DNA of 64,000 nucleotides, taken from the NCBI GenBank assembly GCA_937877565.1, contig CALFJB010000035.1:148627-212626 (forward strand). Direction: 5' to 3'. Below are positions 8,218 to 16,564 of the stretch, piece after piece. The position numbers were made by a program, and so were the translations under genes. The notes beneath the pieces were generated by a model, which worked only from the letters and a program-made list of their open reading frames with translations, was not told where the DNA came from and ran no database searches. Origin of the DNA: an uncultured Selenomonadales bacterium. Lineage in GTDB: Bacteria > Bacillota > Negativicutes > Selenomonadales > Selenomonadaceae. Numbering within the stretch: position 1 is the stretch's first letter; every line of letters begins with the position of its first letter.

Positions 8218-9596
8218 TCTTCCCAGCCTTTTGTAGAATTTAAATAATTTTCAAGCCAATTTTCAACAGCCTGCCCAATAATTTCTTTACCTTCGGCGTC
8301 GGGGTGCAAGCCATCCAGTGTTAAATCTGCGCGAAGAAAACCTTTTGAATCTGAAAGCGCGTTTTCAATGTCAATAAAATCTTCTTGTTGCTTAATCCAA
8401 TCGCAAATATATTTTCGTTGCTCCTGCCAATCGTAAGGCGGATGATTAACGAATTGCACTTTGTCAATCAAATTTGGATTTAAAGGCGTTGGCGTAATGA
8501 AAACCGGTTTAATCCCGTGAAGTTCGCATCTGTCACGAATTTCAGCAAGATTTTTCACAGAATCCCAACCAATAATATCACTGCGATAATCATTCACGCC
8601 CGCCAATATAAACAAAATTTCAGGACTGAACGCCAAAATATCACGGTCGAAACGATCTAACATTTTTTCGGTAGTATCGCCACTTTTGCCAAGATTTTTT
8701 ATTGGGAACTTGCAATAACTTTGCCAATTATAAATGACGGTTGAAGGCGGAACAGAAATTGAGCCGCCGCCGTGAGTGATGCTATCGCCCAATGCACAAA
8801 ATCGCATAGGTTTTTCAACTGTAAAAGTGTTGCCGGAATTTTGCTCCGACCATTCAGTTATAACCGCGCCGCCGGGAGCCATTCCGCGTATTCTCCAAAA
8901 ATAATTTCCCTCCTCAAGTATTGGCGTTTCGTCGTAAAAATCAAAATTATCTTCCAGCGGGTGAAAATGTGTAAGATAATCCCTGTAAAGTTCGCCATCC
9001 TTGAAAAGTTGTATTTCGTAATGATCGGCGTTCAAAGTCGGTACCCACGAATAAACCAAATAAATTGGCGACGACTTCATTTTTTCAAATTCGGTTGCAG
9101 TGCGCGGGAACGGCGGATTTTCTTCAGCCGTCAAAGTAACAACGTCTTCTTCAACAATGTTGTTATCAAAATCTAGCGCGGTTACGGTAACTCTATCGCT
9201 AACATTTTGTACCGGAATTTCAACGCCGTTTGTATAAGAAATAAAAATATTTCCTTCGCAAGCAACGGCGTACTTGACGGCGTAGGGAACAATATTCCAC
9301 GTCAGCCGCAAAATTTTTTCTTCGTCCAAATTTTCTTTGTCTAAATTTTCAGCGGGCGGCGCGTTTCTTTCGTCAGTGTGATTGATTGTAATATTTTTTT
9401 CCGACGCCTCACTAACAGATAAAACTTGTGCGGTAACTTCGTGGCGATTATTTTTTTCTTGCGTTAAATGGTTGCGCGGATTTTTAACATCAGTCAGCTC
9501 TGAAAAATTTATTTTTTCGGGATTTTCATTGTTGTTGAATTGAAAATTTAACAGGGATAAAAAAATTGCCAGAATCACCGGCAGAATTTTCATCAT
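8208..9596 (-). CDS. Exported SGNH/GDSL-family hydrolase with N-terminal beta-sandwich region
   Basis: A 462-residue protein. An N-terminal hydrophobic segment (ILPVILAIFLSLLNFQF) acts as signal or anchor. It is followed by a linker and a region (about 85-260) with two fibronectin-III-like repeats (RLTWNIVPYAVKYAV; YLVYSWVPTLNADHYEIQL, ending in YFWRIRG). The C-terminal SGNH hydrolase has block I CALGDSITHG (about 272), block II glycine (NLGKSGDT), block III AGVNDY and block V DGLHPDAEG. Such enzymes remove acyl groups from cell-surface polysaccharides or lipids; the substrate here is unknown. It is probably transcribed alone. Its last codons overlap a CTAAAACCTA repeat. Confidence 0.8.
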   Translation of the reverse strand: MMKILPVILAIFLSLLNFQFNNNENPEKINFSELTDVKNPRNHLTQEKNNRHEVTAQVLSVSEASEKNITINHTDERNAPPAENLDKENLDEEKILRLTWNIVPYAVKYAVACEGNIFISYTNGVEIPVQNVSDRVTVTALDFDNNIVEEDVVTLTAEENPPFPRTATEFEKMKSSPIYLVYSWVPTLNADHYEIQLFKDGELYRDYLTHFHPLEDNFDFYDETPILEEGNYFWRIRGMAPGGAVITEWSEQNSGNTFTVEKPMRFCALGDSITHGGGSISVPPSTVIYNWQSYCKFPIKNLGKSGDTTEKMLDRFDRDILAFSPEILFILAGVNDYRSDIIGWDSVKNLAEIRDRCELHGIKPVFITPTPLNPNLIDKVQFVNHPPYDWQEQRKYICDWIKQQEDFIDIENALSDSKGFLRADLTLDGLHPDAEGKEIIGQAVENWLENYLNSTKGWEDRD

Positions 9597-9673
9597 TAAG
9601 GAAATTTCCCCCTTTACAAATATTTTTCATATTCTACATTGAAACGGCGATATTTGCAAATAATTTTATGAAG

Positions 9674-9702
9674 TTGCAAACGTCAACAAAAAAATTTATA
9701 AT
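9674..9702 (+). promoter_or_regulatory. Sigma-70 promoter of toxin-antitoxin operon
   Basis: TTGCAA and TATAAT are separated by exactly 17 bases. They lie a few bases ahead of the antitoxin ribosome binding site (TGAGGTG) and start at 9724/9715. This gives the TA-hisIE operon its own strong promoter. Confidence 0.75.
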
Positions 9703-9714
9703 TCAAAAATTGAG

Positions 9715-9930
9715 GTGATTAAAATGACTGTTGAAATTGAAATGACTGACGCCGAATATAATTCTATCAGCGAATACGCGGCTGAAAATAAAATTGGTAT
9801 TTCGGAGCTTTTTTTAAAAACTTTGCTTGAAAAAATTGGCTATGAAACTATCAGCGACGAAAATTTATTAAAAGTTTCAAATGAAATTTTGAAGGAACGC
9901 GCCGAAGTTTACAAGGTACTTGCTCAATGA
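9715..9930 (+). CDS. Probable antitoxin of Doc-type toxin-antitoxin pair
   Basis: A 71-residue acidic protein whose ATG at 9724 (MTVEIEMTDAEYNSISEYAA) fits the GAGGTG site better than the upstream TTG at 9715. The N-terminal strand followed by helices resembles ribbon-helix-helix/RelB-type antitoxins. The assignment rests mainly on position: the stop overlaps the toxin start by four bases (ATGA), the usual arrangement for antitoxin-toxin operons. It should bind both its own promoter and the Doc protein. The family assignment is tentative. Confidence 0.7.
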   Translation: MIKMTVEIEMTDAEYNSISEYAAENKIGISELFLKTLLEKIGYETISDENLLKVSNEILKERAEVYKVLAQ

Positions 9931-10310
9931 TTAGACTTAGTAAAAATCAAATTTTACTCTTGCACAAAAATTTAATTCAGCAATTTGGCGGAATTGTCGG
10001 CATTCGTGACGAAAATTTATTAGATTCGGCTATTGAAACGCCCTTTCAAACTTTTTTCGGAAAAGATTTATATTCTACGCTGATTGAAAAGGCGGCGCGG
10101 CTTTCTTACGGGATTATAAAAAATCATCCGTTCCTTGACGGTAATAAAAGAACTGGCGCGTTTGCAATGGAAACTTTTTTAAAAGTTAATAACTTCAATC
10201 TGAATTGTAGCAACGCTGAACTGATAAAAATAATTTTAGGCGTTGCTGACAATTCCATAACCTACGAAAAATTTTTAAATTGGCTGGAGGCTCATACAAA
10301 TGAAAATTGA
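9927..10310 (+). CDS. Doc-family (death-on-curing) toxin, Fic fold
   Basis: A 127-residue protein with the Fic/Doc motif NHPFLDGNKRTGA (about residues 66-78) and the N-terminal helix IRLSKNQILLLHKNLIQQFGG characteristic of the Doc branch. P1 Doc phosphorylates elongation factor EF-Tu and arrests translation; the same activity is expected here because His, Phe, Asp/Asn and Lys-Arg of the motif are all kept. It overlaps the antitoxin gene by four bases and overlaps hisIE by eleven. That last overlap is unusual because it links a toxin cassette to a histidine-biosynthesis gene. Confidence 0.9.
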   Translation: MIRLSKNQILLLHKNLIQQFGGIVGIRDENLLDSAIETPFQTFFGKDLYSTLIEKAARLSYGIIKNHPFLDGNKRTGAFAMETFLKVNNFNLNCSNAELIKIILGVADNSITYEKFLNWLEAHTNEN

Positions 10311-11001
10311 CATAAGCAAAATAAAATTCGACGAACGCGGACTTGTACCGGCGATTGTTCAAGAAGAAAGCGGACAAGTTTTAATGCTTGCCTATATGAA
10401 TGAAGAATCGCTTAACAAGACGATTGAAACAGGCTACACATACTTTTATAGCCGCAGTCGTCAAACTTTGTGGAAGAAAGGCGAAACTAGCGGCAATGTT
10501 CAAAAAGTTTTGGCGTTGTACTATGACTGTGACGGCGACACGCTTTTAATAAAAGTTCATCAAACCGGCGTGGCGTGTCACACGGGAACTTATTCTTGTT
10601 TCAGCGGGCGTCGTCTTGACGAAAATAAAAATTTGCCTGCAGTTGTCGAACAGCCGGAGGAAGAAAATCTTTCGCTTGTGCTTTATGAACTTTACGAAGT
10701 TATAAAAGATCGTCAACGTCATCCCGTCGAAGGCTCCTACACTAATTATCTTTTCGGCGCGGGACAAGATAAAATTTTGAAAAAAGTTGGCGAAGAGGCA
10801 GTTGAAACTATAATTGCGTCGAAAAATGGCGAAAACGCAGATATTCTCTACGAAATGGGCGACCTTTGGTATCATTGTTTAGTTTTGTTGGCGTATCACG
10901 GAATCAAGCCGGAAGATTTATTTTCTGAACTGATGAACCGTCGAAAAGGCGGCAACTATCACAAATTCACGGGAAAAACCGGCGAGCGTCCGAAAGATTA
11001 G
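10300..11001 (+). CDS. hisIE: Bifunctional phosphoribosyl-AMP cyclohydrolase / phosphoribosyl-ATP pyrophosphatase
   Basis: A 233-residue fusion for steps two and three of histidine synthesis. The HisI half (1-115) has LMLAYMNEES, the SRSRQTLWKKGETSGN motif and the metal-binding D-C-D-x-D / CHTG pattern (YYDCDGDTLL, GVACHTGTYSC). The HisE half (about 122-233) has KILKKVGEEAVETIIASK and the helical YEMGDLWYHCLVLLAYHG. No other his gene is adjacent. The start ATG lies inside the end of the Doc gene with GGAGG 10 bases upstream. It is followed by a CTAAAACCTA-type repeat. Confidence 0.95.
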   Translation: MKIDISKIKFDERGLVPAIVQEESGQVLMLAYMNEESLNKTIETGYTYFYSRSRQTLWKKGETSGNVQKVLALYYDCDGDTLLIKVHQTGVACHTGTYSCFSGRRLDENKNLPAVVEQPEEENLSLVLYELYEVIKDRQRHPVEGSYTNYLFGAGQDKILKKVGEEAVETIIASKNGENADILYEMGDLWYHCLVLLAYHGIKPEDLFSELMNRRKGGNYHKFTGKTGERPKD

Positions 11002-11034
11002 GTATTAGGTTTTAGCGGTTAGGTTTTAGGGAAA
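11000..11034. repeat. CTAAAACCTA-type short repeat cluster
   Basis: TTAGGTATTAGG is followed by TTTTAGCGGTTAGGTTTTAG immediately after the hisIE stop, overlapping its last two bases. This is the reverse complement of the units at 8165-8217, including the same CCGCTAAAAC variant. Confidence 0.8.
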
Positions 11035-11066
11035 AATTGTTGAACATTTTCTGGGAGTTAAATTTA

Positions 11067-11849
11067 TTGAAAAAAATTTTTATAATAGCGATTTTAATTT
11101 TATTGGCGGCAGGAAAAATTTTTGCGCAAAATGTACAAGAAATTTCCGAAGGGCCAAAAATTTTAGTGCTGAACTATCATCAAATTCAAAATAAATCCAC
11201 GTCGTTATCAATTCCGCTTGCAGACTTTGACGCGCAAATGAATTATCTTTCTTCGCATGGCTACGTTTCAATTACGCCGGACGAACTTTACAGCGGCTTA
11301 AATGGCGAAATTGAACTTCCAAAAAAGCCCGTGCTGATAACTTTTGATGACGGCTACGCGGACAATTACACCAACGCTTTTCCAATTTTGAAATATTACG
11401 GAATGAGAGCCACAATTTTTGTTATTCCCGCGTTCGTCGGCGTGTACAGTAATTATTTGACGTGGGATGAAATTCGGGAAATGGAAGACGGCGGAATAAC
11501 GATTGAAAGTCACACAATGCACCATTACAAACTTGAAGAATTGCCGGACGACGAAATTAGAAGCGAACTTTTGAATTCAAAACAAATTCTTGAAGAAAAT
11601 TTGGGGCATCCTGTAGAATTTTTGGCGTATCCAACGGGAACTTATAATTTGCACATTGCCGGAATTGCAAAAGAAGTTGGCTACAAAGGCGCGTTCACAA
11701 TAAAATATGGCAACGTCGATCTGGGAAGTAATTTTTACGCGCTTGAACGTGTTCCAATTTTCAATACTGCCGGACACACCATGAAAAATTTTTATGAGCG
11801 TATCGAATACCGCCAAAGTTTTGAAGAATTTGGCTGGATGAAACGCTGA
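11067..11849 (+). CDS. Exported polysaccharide deacetylase (NodB family, CE4)
   Basis: A TTG start at 11067 behind TGGGAG gives a clean signal peptide (KKIFIIAILILLAAGKIFA). The in-frame start 30 bases earlier lacks a spaced ribosome binding site. The 260-residue product has the CE4 motifs: TFDDGY (motif 1, catalytic Asp and metal Asp), SHTMHH (motif 2, two metal His) and LAYPTG (motif 3). It probably removes N-acetyl groups from peptidoglycan or an exopolysaccharide in the envelope. It stands alone between a repeat and the promoter of the division operon. Confidence 0.85.
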   Translation: MKKIFIIAILILLAAGKIFAQNVQEISEGPKILVLNYHQIQNKSTSLSIPLADFDAQMNYLSSHGYVSITPDELYSGLNGEIELPKKPVLITFDDGYADNYTNAFPILKYYGMRATIFVIPAFVGVYSNYLTWDEIREMEDGGITIESHTMHHYKLEELPDDEIRSELLNSKQILEENLGHPVEFLAYPTGTYNLHIAGIAKEVGYKGAFTIKYGNVDLGSNFYALERVPIFNTAGHTMKNFYERIEYRQSFEEFGWMKR

Positions 11850-11910
11850 AATTAATATCTTAAAATAAAAAATTGCAGAAAATTTCAAATTAAAGCTGAA
11901 AAATTTCTGA

Positions 11911-11939
11911 TTGACTAACAAGCCCAAAACGTTTAATAT
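11911..11939 (+). promoter_or_regulatory. Sigma-70 promoter of yggS-sepF-divIVA operon
   Basis: TTGACT and TAATAT are separated by 17 bases, ending 20 bases before the TTG start of yggS. No comparable signal or terminator is seen downstream as far as rluD, so it probably drives the whole division/envelope operon. Confidence 0.7.
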
Positions 11940-11959
11940 ATCAGCGGAGGCGAACTTAG

Positions 11960-12649
11960 TTGGTTAGTGTTGTCAAAAATTTACAGTTTGTGCTTAATGA
12001 GATTGAGCTTGCAAGAAAAAGCCGTCAATTAGCAAAAGATGAGCCTGTAACTTTGGTTGCCGTCACAAAAAATCACGGCGTAGAAATGATGCAACAGGCG
12101 ATTGACGCAGGAGTTTTACATATTGGCGAAAATCGAATTCAAGAAGCGGCAGAAAAATTTAAAAGTCTTAATCGTGAAGTTACGCGCCATTTAATTGGAC
12201 ATCTTCAGACGAACAAGGCAAAACAGGCAGTCCGACTTTTTGATTTAATTCATTCCGTCGATAGCGAAAATTTGGCGTCAACTATTGATAAGGCGGCGTA
12301 TTCTATCGGAAAAATTCAAGATATTTTGATTCAAGTTAATCTTGCAAAGGAAGATTCAAAATCCGGTGTCTACGAAGAAAATTTGCAAAGTCTCATTGAA
12401 ACTGTTGACACGCTGAAGAATATTCGTCTTCGCGGTTTTATGTTAATCGCCCCAAATTATTCTGACGTTGAAAATTGTCGTCCGCTCTTCCGTCGCATGT
12501 ATGAAATTTTTTGCGCAGTAAAAAAGACGCGACAGAATTTTGATTTTCTGTCAATGGGCATGACGCACGATTATAAAATTGCGATTGAAGAAGGGGCAAA
12601 CGTCGTGCGAATTGGTACGGCGATATTCGGCGAAAGGAATTATGGCTAG
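11960..12649 (+). CDS. yggS: YggS/PROSC-family PLP-binding protein
   Basis: A 229-residue single-domain alanine-racemase-fold protein that holds pyridoxal phosphate and buffers B6 and amino-acid metabolism. Seen motifs: the PLP lysine in LVAVTKNHG, HIGENRIQEA, the signature HLIGHLQTNKAKQAV, LIQVNLAKEDSKSG and the C-terminal SMGMTHDYKIAIEEGANVVRIGTAIFG. It uses a TTG start with GCGGAGG nine bases upstream. In Firmicutes and actinobacteria this gene commonly sits next to sepF and ylmH, as here. It is the first gene of the operon. Confidence 0.93.
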   Translation: MVSVVKNLQFVLNEIELARKSRQLAKDEPVTLVAVTKNHGVEMMQQAIDAGVLHIGENRIQEAAEKFKSLNREVTRHLIGHLQTNKAKQAVRLFDLIHSVDSENLASTIDKAAYSIGKIQDILIQVNLAKEDSKSGVYEENLQSLIETVDTLKNIRLRGFMLIAPNYSDVENCRPLFRRMYEIFCAVKKTRQNFDFLSMGMTHDYKIAIEEGANVVRIGTAIFGERNYG

Positions 12650-12686
12650 AATTTCTAGCCCAAAATTATATGGGGGGATTTTACGA

Positions 12687-13175
12687 ATGAACATTTGGGA
12701 AAAAATTGAGCGTTTCTTAGGATTTGCGCCTGAAGAGGAGGAAACTGAATCAGGCACACCGGAAACTGAAACTCCAAAAGCACCGCCGGTTGAAAAAACT
12801 AAAGAGACGCCTAAAAATGAATACGTGGCAACTAATGTTGTAGATTTTAAATCTGCCGCGTCTAACAAAGAAGAATCTGTCGTGCGTCCAAATAAGTTTG
12901 TCAAATCGGCAATTAAAACCATTCAACCGGAAAAATTTGAAGACGCTAGAATTGTATCGAATTACTTGCGCCAAAAAAAAGCTGTCATTGTAAATTTTGA
13001 ACATACTGATCCTAAAGAGGCATCGCGCATAGCTGATTTTATTTTTGGCACGACTTACGCGCTTGACGGCAAAGGTAAAAAAATTGGCGAAAAAGTTTTT
13101 ATTTTTGCGCCGGATACAGTTACTATTGAGGCGTATGAAGACGAAAAAAAGTCTAAAGGCAATTTTTTTGATTAA
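12687..13175 (+). CDS. sepF: Cell-division protein SepF
   Basis: A 163-residue FtsZ-binding division protein. The N-terminal amphipathic helix (MNIWEKIERFLGF) anchors it to the membrane. A variable acidic/proline linker runs to about residue 70, followed by the SepF core (KFEDARIVSNYLRQKKAVIVNF, then RIADFIFGTTYALDG and KVFIFAPDTVTI). The ATG at 12687 follows a G-rich ribosome binding site; upstream in-frame starts would overlap yggS. A second sepF-like gene follows directly. Confidence 0.92.
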   Translation: MNIWEKIERFLGFAPEEEETESGTPETETPKAPPVEKTKETPKNEYVATNVVDFKSAASNKEESVVRPNKFVKSAIKTIQPEKFEDARIVSNYLRQKKAVIVNFEHTDPKEASRIADFIFGTTYALDGKGKKIGEKVFIFAPDTVTIEAYEDEKKSKGNFFD

Positions 13176-13190
13176 TTGAGGAGGCGAAAA

Positions 13191-13496
13191 ATCATAGATA
13201 ACAATTTTGATAAAGAAAACGGCGGCGAAGTTACTTACAAAGAATCTGAAATTAAAATCATCAAGCCAAAAAGTCTTGAGGACGCGCAAGCTGTTTCAGA
13301 TTGTTTACGCGATAAACTTCCCGTAATTGTCAATTTTGAAGAAACCGCCGACGAAGAAATTAAACGCATTATGGATTTTATCAGCGGCACAACTTACGCC
13401 GTTGACGGCAAAATTAAAACTGTCAGCCAAAAAGTTTTTATTTTTGCGCCCAAAAATATCAGCGTTGAAACAAGCGAAAATAAAAAATCTTGGTAA
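13191..13496 (+). CDS. Second, shorter SepF-like protein with a non-standard start
   Basis: About 100 residues covering only the SepF core: SLEDAQAVSDCLRDKLPVIVNFE, RIMDFISGTTYAVDGKIK and QKVFIFAPKNIS. The N-terminal membrane helix of SepF is absent. The perfect AGGAGG site at 13179-13184 is followed at the normal distance by ATC (13191) or ATA (13194), not by ATG, GTG or TTG. The only standard start, TTG at 13176, overlaps the ribosome binding site itself. A rare start codon, as in infC, is therefore likely. It looks like a tandem duplicate that may form heteromers with the full-length SepF. Confidence 0.75.
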   Translation: MIDNNFDKENGGEVTYKESEIKIIKPKSLEDAQAVSDCLRDKLPVIVNFEETADEEIKRIMDFISGTTYAVDGKIKTVSQKVFIFAPKNISVETSENKKSW

Positions 13497-13513
13497 ATTC
13501 TGGAGGCAAAAAT

Positions 13514-14302
13514 TTGCAGGACTCGCATGAAAAAATTATTCGGTACTATAAAGGCACTGAAGGCGAACAAATGGCGGTTAAGCTCGTGGATTTTGCCGAA
13601 CAAGCTAAAAAGAATCGCAAGTATAAACTTAGCGGATTTTTAACGCCGTTTGAACAGGAAATGGCAAATACTATCGCCAACAGTTTGGGCGATTTACAAG
13701 TAGAATTTGACGGCGGCTTTGTTGGAGCTGAAAGACAACGCGCCGCTTTTTGTCATGAAGATTTTCAAGGTACGCCTGTTTTTGAAATTACCGTGATAAA
13801 AGCTGAATGGAACGGCGAATTTGCGCGGCTTAGTCATCGTGACGTTTTGGGCTCAATTTTAAGTTTGGGCGTCAGCCGTGAAATTGTCGGCGACATTATC
13901 GCAACTAAAGAATTTGCAAAAATTATCGTTGATAAAAAAATGGCAGATTATTTTGTTGCGAATTTGAAAAGAATTGGCGACGCGGGCGTTGAAACTTCAC
14001 TTGATGAACTTTCAAACATTGAGGCGAAGGAAGAACGCGTTAAAGAAATTTCTGCAACTGTTGCATCACTTCGCGCAGATTCAATCGCTGCCGCCGGTTT
14101 TGGTATGTCCCGCAGTAAAATGGCGGCTGAAATTGACGCCGAAAAAGTTAAATTGAATTGGCAGACTTTGAAAAACGCCGCGCAGTCAATTAAGCAAGGC
14201 GATATTTTGAGTATGCGTGGACGCGGCAGGCTTGAAGTTACTGAAATTCGCGGACAAACTAAAAAAGGTCGTATCAGTGTTTTGCTCAAAAGATTTTTTT
14301 AA
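13514..14302 (+). CDS. ylmH: YlmH-type S4-domain RNA-binding protein
   Basis: About 262 residues from a TTG start behind TGGAGG, seven bases away. The N-terminal and middle regions match the YlmH family (LSGFLTPFEQEMA, GGFVGAERQRAAFC, LSHRDVLGSILSLGVSREIVGDI). The C-terminal S4 domain (about 185-255) contains SRSKMAAEIDAEKVKLNW and QGDILSMRGRGRLEV. Homologues bind RNA and help with stalled ribosomes, and the gene is regularly linked to sepF and divIVA as here. The in-frame start at 13490 would overlap the preceding gene and lacks a ribosome binding site. Confidence 0.92.
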   Translation: MQDSHEKIIRYYKGTEGEQMAVKLVDFAEQAKKNRKYKLSGFLTPFEQEMANTIANSLGDLQVEFDGGFVGAERQRAAFCHEDFQGTPVFEITVIKAEWNGEFARLSHRDVLGSILSLGVSREIVGDIIATKEFAKIIVDKKMADYFVANLKRIGDAGVETSLDELSNIEAKEERVKEISATVASLRADSIAAAGFGMSRSKMAAEIDAEKVKLNWQTLKNAAQSIKQGDILSMRGRGRLEVTEIRGQTKKGRISVLLKRFF

Positions 14303-14317
14303 CAGGAGGCACTTCTT

Positions 14318-15037
14318 TTGCTTACACCACTTGATATTCAGAATCACGAGTTCAAAAAAAGTTTTCGCGGCTACAATGAAAGTGAAGTCGACGAATTTTT
14401 AGATAGAATTGTTGCAGATTATGAAAAAATCCTGCGCGAAAATGAAAAACTTAAAGAACGTACCGGCACAAATGAAAAAGAAATTACACACTACAAGGAG
14501 ATTGAACAAAATCTTCAGGGTACTTTGATTATGGCGCAGAAAACGGCGGAAGAAGTTTTAAATGCCGCACGTAAAAACGCTAAAGAAATTAAAGAAAACG
14601 CTACAAACGAAGCTCAAAATATCCATGAAAATACAATTCGTGAGGCTCAAAATATTCGCGTTCAGGCGCAACTTGACGCCAAACAACGCGTTGACGAAAC
14701 TGTTTTGAAACTTAATGCTGCAGTTATGGAATATGATAAACTTGTGCGCGAAAAAAATACTTTCCTTTGGAAAATGCGTTCAGCCCTTGAATCTGAATTA
14801 GCGATTATTACCCAACTCCAAAATTCACTTCCAACGCCTATTGAAATTGAAACCGCAAGATCAATCACTCAAAAAGTTGTTCAAGACTTGAAAACGCCGG
14901 AAACTCCCGCTAAAATTTCCAAAGATGATGAACCAACTGTAGTAATTTCAAAAGTCGAAAAATCCGACGATAAAAAAACTAAACTTGAAAAATCTGAACC
15001 CGTCGAAAATAAATCTGCTAAAAGAAATTTGCAGTAG
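14318..15037 (+). CDS. divIVA: DivIVA-family polar/division scaffold protein
   Basis: A 239-residue protein starting with TTG behind AGGAGG. The N-terminal membrane-curvature-sensing domain has the consensus LTPLDIQNHEFKKSFRGYN and SEVDEFLDRI. A long coiled coil follows (about 35-190), with alanine/glutamate/glutamine heptads such as TNEAQNIHENTIREAQNI. The tail is charged and disordered. It binds negatively curved membrane at septa and poles and recruits partners. Position after ylmH is conserved across Firmicutes. Confidence 0.95.
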   Translation: MLTPLDIQNHEFKKSFRGYNESEVDEFLDRIVADYEKILRENEKLKERTGTNEKEITHYKEIEQNLQGTLIMAQKTAEEVLNAARKNAKEIKENATNEAQNIHENTIREAQNIRVQAQLDAKQRVDETVLKLNAAVMEYDKLVREKNTFLWKMRSALESELAIITQLQNSLPTPIEIETARSITQKVVQDLKTPETPAKISKDDEPTVVISKVEKSDDKKTKLEKSEPVENKSAKRNLQ

Positions 15038-15060
15038 AATTTTCTCGGAGAGTGGACAAA

Positions 15061-15600
15061 TTGAAATCAATCTTAGCATTTCTAAAAAAAATTCTGCTCG
15101 TCATAGAATTAATTATCGCAGTCGCCGTCATAAATTGGGAAAAAACGCTTTTCATCGGAGTTGTTGCATTGGATCAAATTACCAAAATGCACGTTGTAAA
15201 CTCAATGGAACTTGGCGAATCAATCCCAATTATTGAAAAATTTTTCTATATCACCTACACTTTAAATCCCGGCGCGGCATTTGGAATTTTGCCCAATCAG
15301 CGGGTATTTTTTTTATTCATTGGCGTTTTGCTTTTAATAGGGTTTATACTTTTTTACCGACGCCTTAAAAAAACGGACAAACTTTTTAAATTTGGCGTGA
15401 TACTTGGAGTTAGTGGCTCCATTGGAAATTTGATTGACAGAATCCAAACAGGTTACGTTGTAGATTTTTTGGATTGTAAAATTTGGCGGGCAATTTTTAA
15501 TATCGCAGACGTGGCGATAGTTTGCGGTATGTTTATAATTTTTTATTTTGTGGCGTTCAGGATGGACGACGACGGCAAGATAAAGGAGGCGCGGCAATGA
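15061..15600 (+). CDS. lspA: Lipoprotein signal peptidase (signal peptidase II)
   Basis: The TTG at 15061 is ten bases after CGGAG; the upstream GTG at 15052 is too close to the same site. The roughly 179-residue inner-membrane aspartyl protease removes signal peptides from lipoproteins. It has four membrane segments and both catalytic aspartates in NLIDRIQTGYVVDFLD and FNIADVAIVCG. The family motifs ALDQITK and LNPGAAFGIL are present. It carries about 25 extra hydrophobic residues before the usual N-terminus. The gene overlaps rluD through ATGA. Confidence 0.93.
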   Translation: MKSILAFLKKILLVIELIIAVAVINWEKTLFIGVVALDQITKMHVVNSMELGESIPIIEKFFYITYTLNPGAAFGILPNQRVFFLFIGVLLLIGFILFYRRLKKTDKLFKFGVILGVSGSIGNLIDRIQTGYVVDFLDCKIWRAIFNIADVAIVCGMFIIFYFVAFRMDDDGKIKEARQ

Positions 15601-16490
15601 ATTTCACTGCTGATAAAAAAAATTTGCGCCTTGATATTTTTTTGCAGGAAAAATTTGCAGATTGGTCGCGTTCGCACATTCAAAAAATTATTACCGACGG
15701 CAAAGTTACAGTTGATGAAAAAATTGTCAAGCCGAGTTACAAACTTAGCGGCGGCGAAATTATCAGCGTTGCAGAAATTGAGACGGTTGAAACTGAATAT
15801 TTGCCGGAAAATTTGCCGCTTGATATTTTGTATGAGGACGCAGATATTATTGTTGTGAACAAGGCACGGGGAATGACGGTACATCCTGCCGACACTGTTA
15901 AAAGCGGTACTTTGGTAAACGCACTTTTATACCATTGTAAAGATTTATCCGGGATTAACGGCGTTAAGCGTCCCGGAATTGTTCACCGCCTTGACAAAGA
16001 CACTTCCGGCGTTATGGTTGTTGCGAAAAATGACGCGGCGCACGTCAATTTGGCTGAACAAATTCAAACTAAAACCGCCACGAGAAAATATTTGGCGATT
16101 GTTTACGGCGTTATTGAAGACAGCGCGGGAATTATTAACGGAGCGATTGGCAGAGATAAAACTGACAGAAAAAAAATGGCGATAACTGCTGACGGTAAAA
16201 GCGCAGTTACAGAATTTAAAGTTTTGGAACGGTTTAAAAATTTTACCTACGTTGAATGTAAACTGCAGACAGGGCGCACTCATCAAATTCGCGTACATAT
16301 GGCGGCGATTGGGCATCCGCTTTTAGGCGATACAAAATATACTGCGCGAAAAAATATTTTTGATATAAGCGGGCAGGCGTTGCACTCGTACAATTTAAGC
16401 TTGATTCACCCAACTACCGGCGAACAAATGAATTTTACTGCGCCGTTGCCTGACGATATGCAAAAAATTTTGGACGAATTAAGAAAATAA
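15597..16490 (+). CDS. rluD: Ribosomal large-subunit pseudouridine synthase, RluD type
   Basis: A 297-residue RNA-modifying enzyme. The N-terminal S4 domain is at about 12-60 (LRLDIFLQEKFADWSRSHIQ) and the RluA-family catalytic domain holds the active-site Asp in GIVHRLDKDTSG. Other family signatures are VNKARGMTVHP and LQTGRTHQIRVHMAAIGHP. It is expected to isomerise uridines in helix 69 of 23S rRNA, although RluA-family members differ in target. The ATG at 15597 overlaps the lspA stop and has AAGGAGG upstream, so it is translated with lspA. Confidence 0.92.
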   Translation: MNFTADKKNLRLDIFLQEKFADWSRSHIQKIITDGKVTVDEKIVKPSYKLSGGEIISVAEIETVETEYLPENLPLDILYEDADIIVVNKARGMTVHPADTVKSGTLVNALLYHCKDLSGINGVKRPGIVHRLDKDTSGVMVVAKNDAAHVNLAEQIQTKTATRKYLAIVYGVIEDSAGIINGAIGRDKTDRKKMAITADGKSAVTEFKVLERFKNFTYVECKLQTGRTHQIRVHMAAIGHPLLGDTKYTARKNIFDISGQALHSYNLSLIHPTTGEQMNFTAPLPDDMQKILDELRK

Positions 16491-16564
16491 TTTTTTGAAA
16501 CGTGCATTTGTTGAAATTTTTTATTTTGGCAAATTGTACGTTTATTTTTTTGGAGGTTTTAAAA

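Noticed and set aside
9715..9723. Alternative TTG start for the antitoxin at 9715
   Set aside because: Listed extent keeps it, but the GAGGTG site at 9712-9717 fits the ATG at 9724 better; product is the same otherwise.
11037..11066. Upstream TTG start of the polysaccharide deacetylase
   Set aside because: No ribosome binding site there; start at 11067 gives a standard signal peptide behind TGGGAG.
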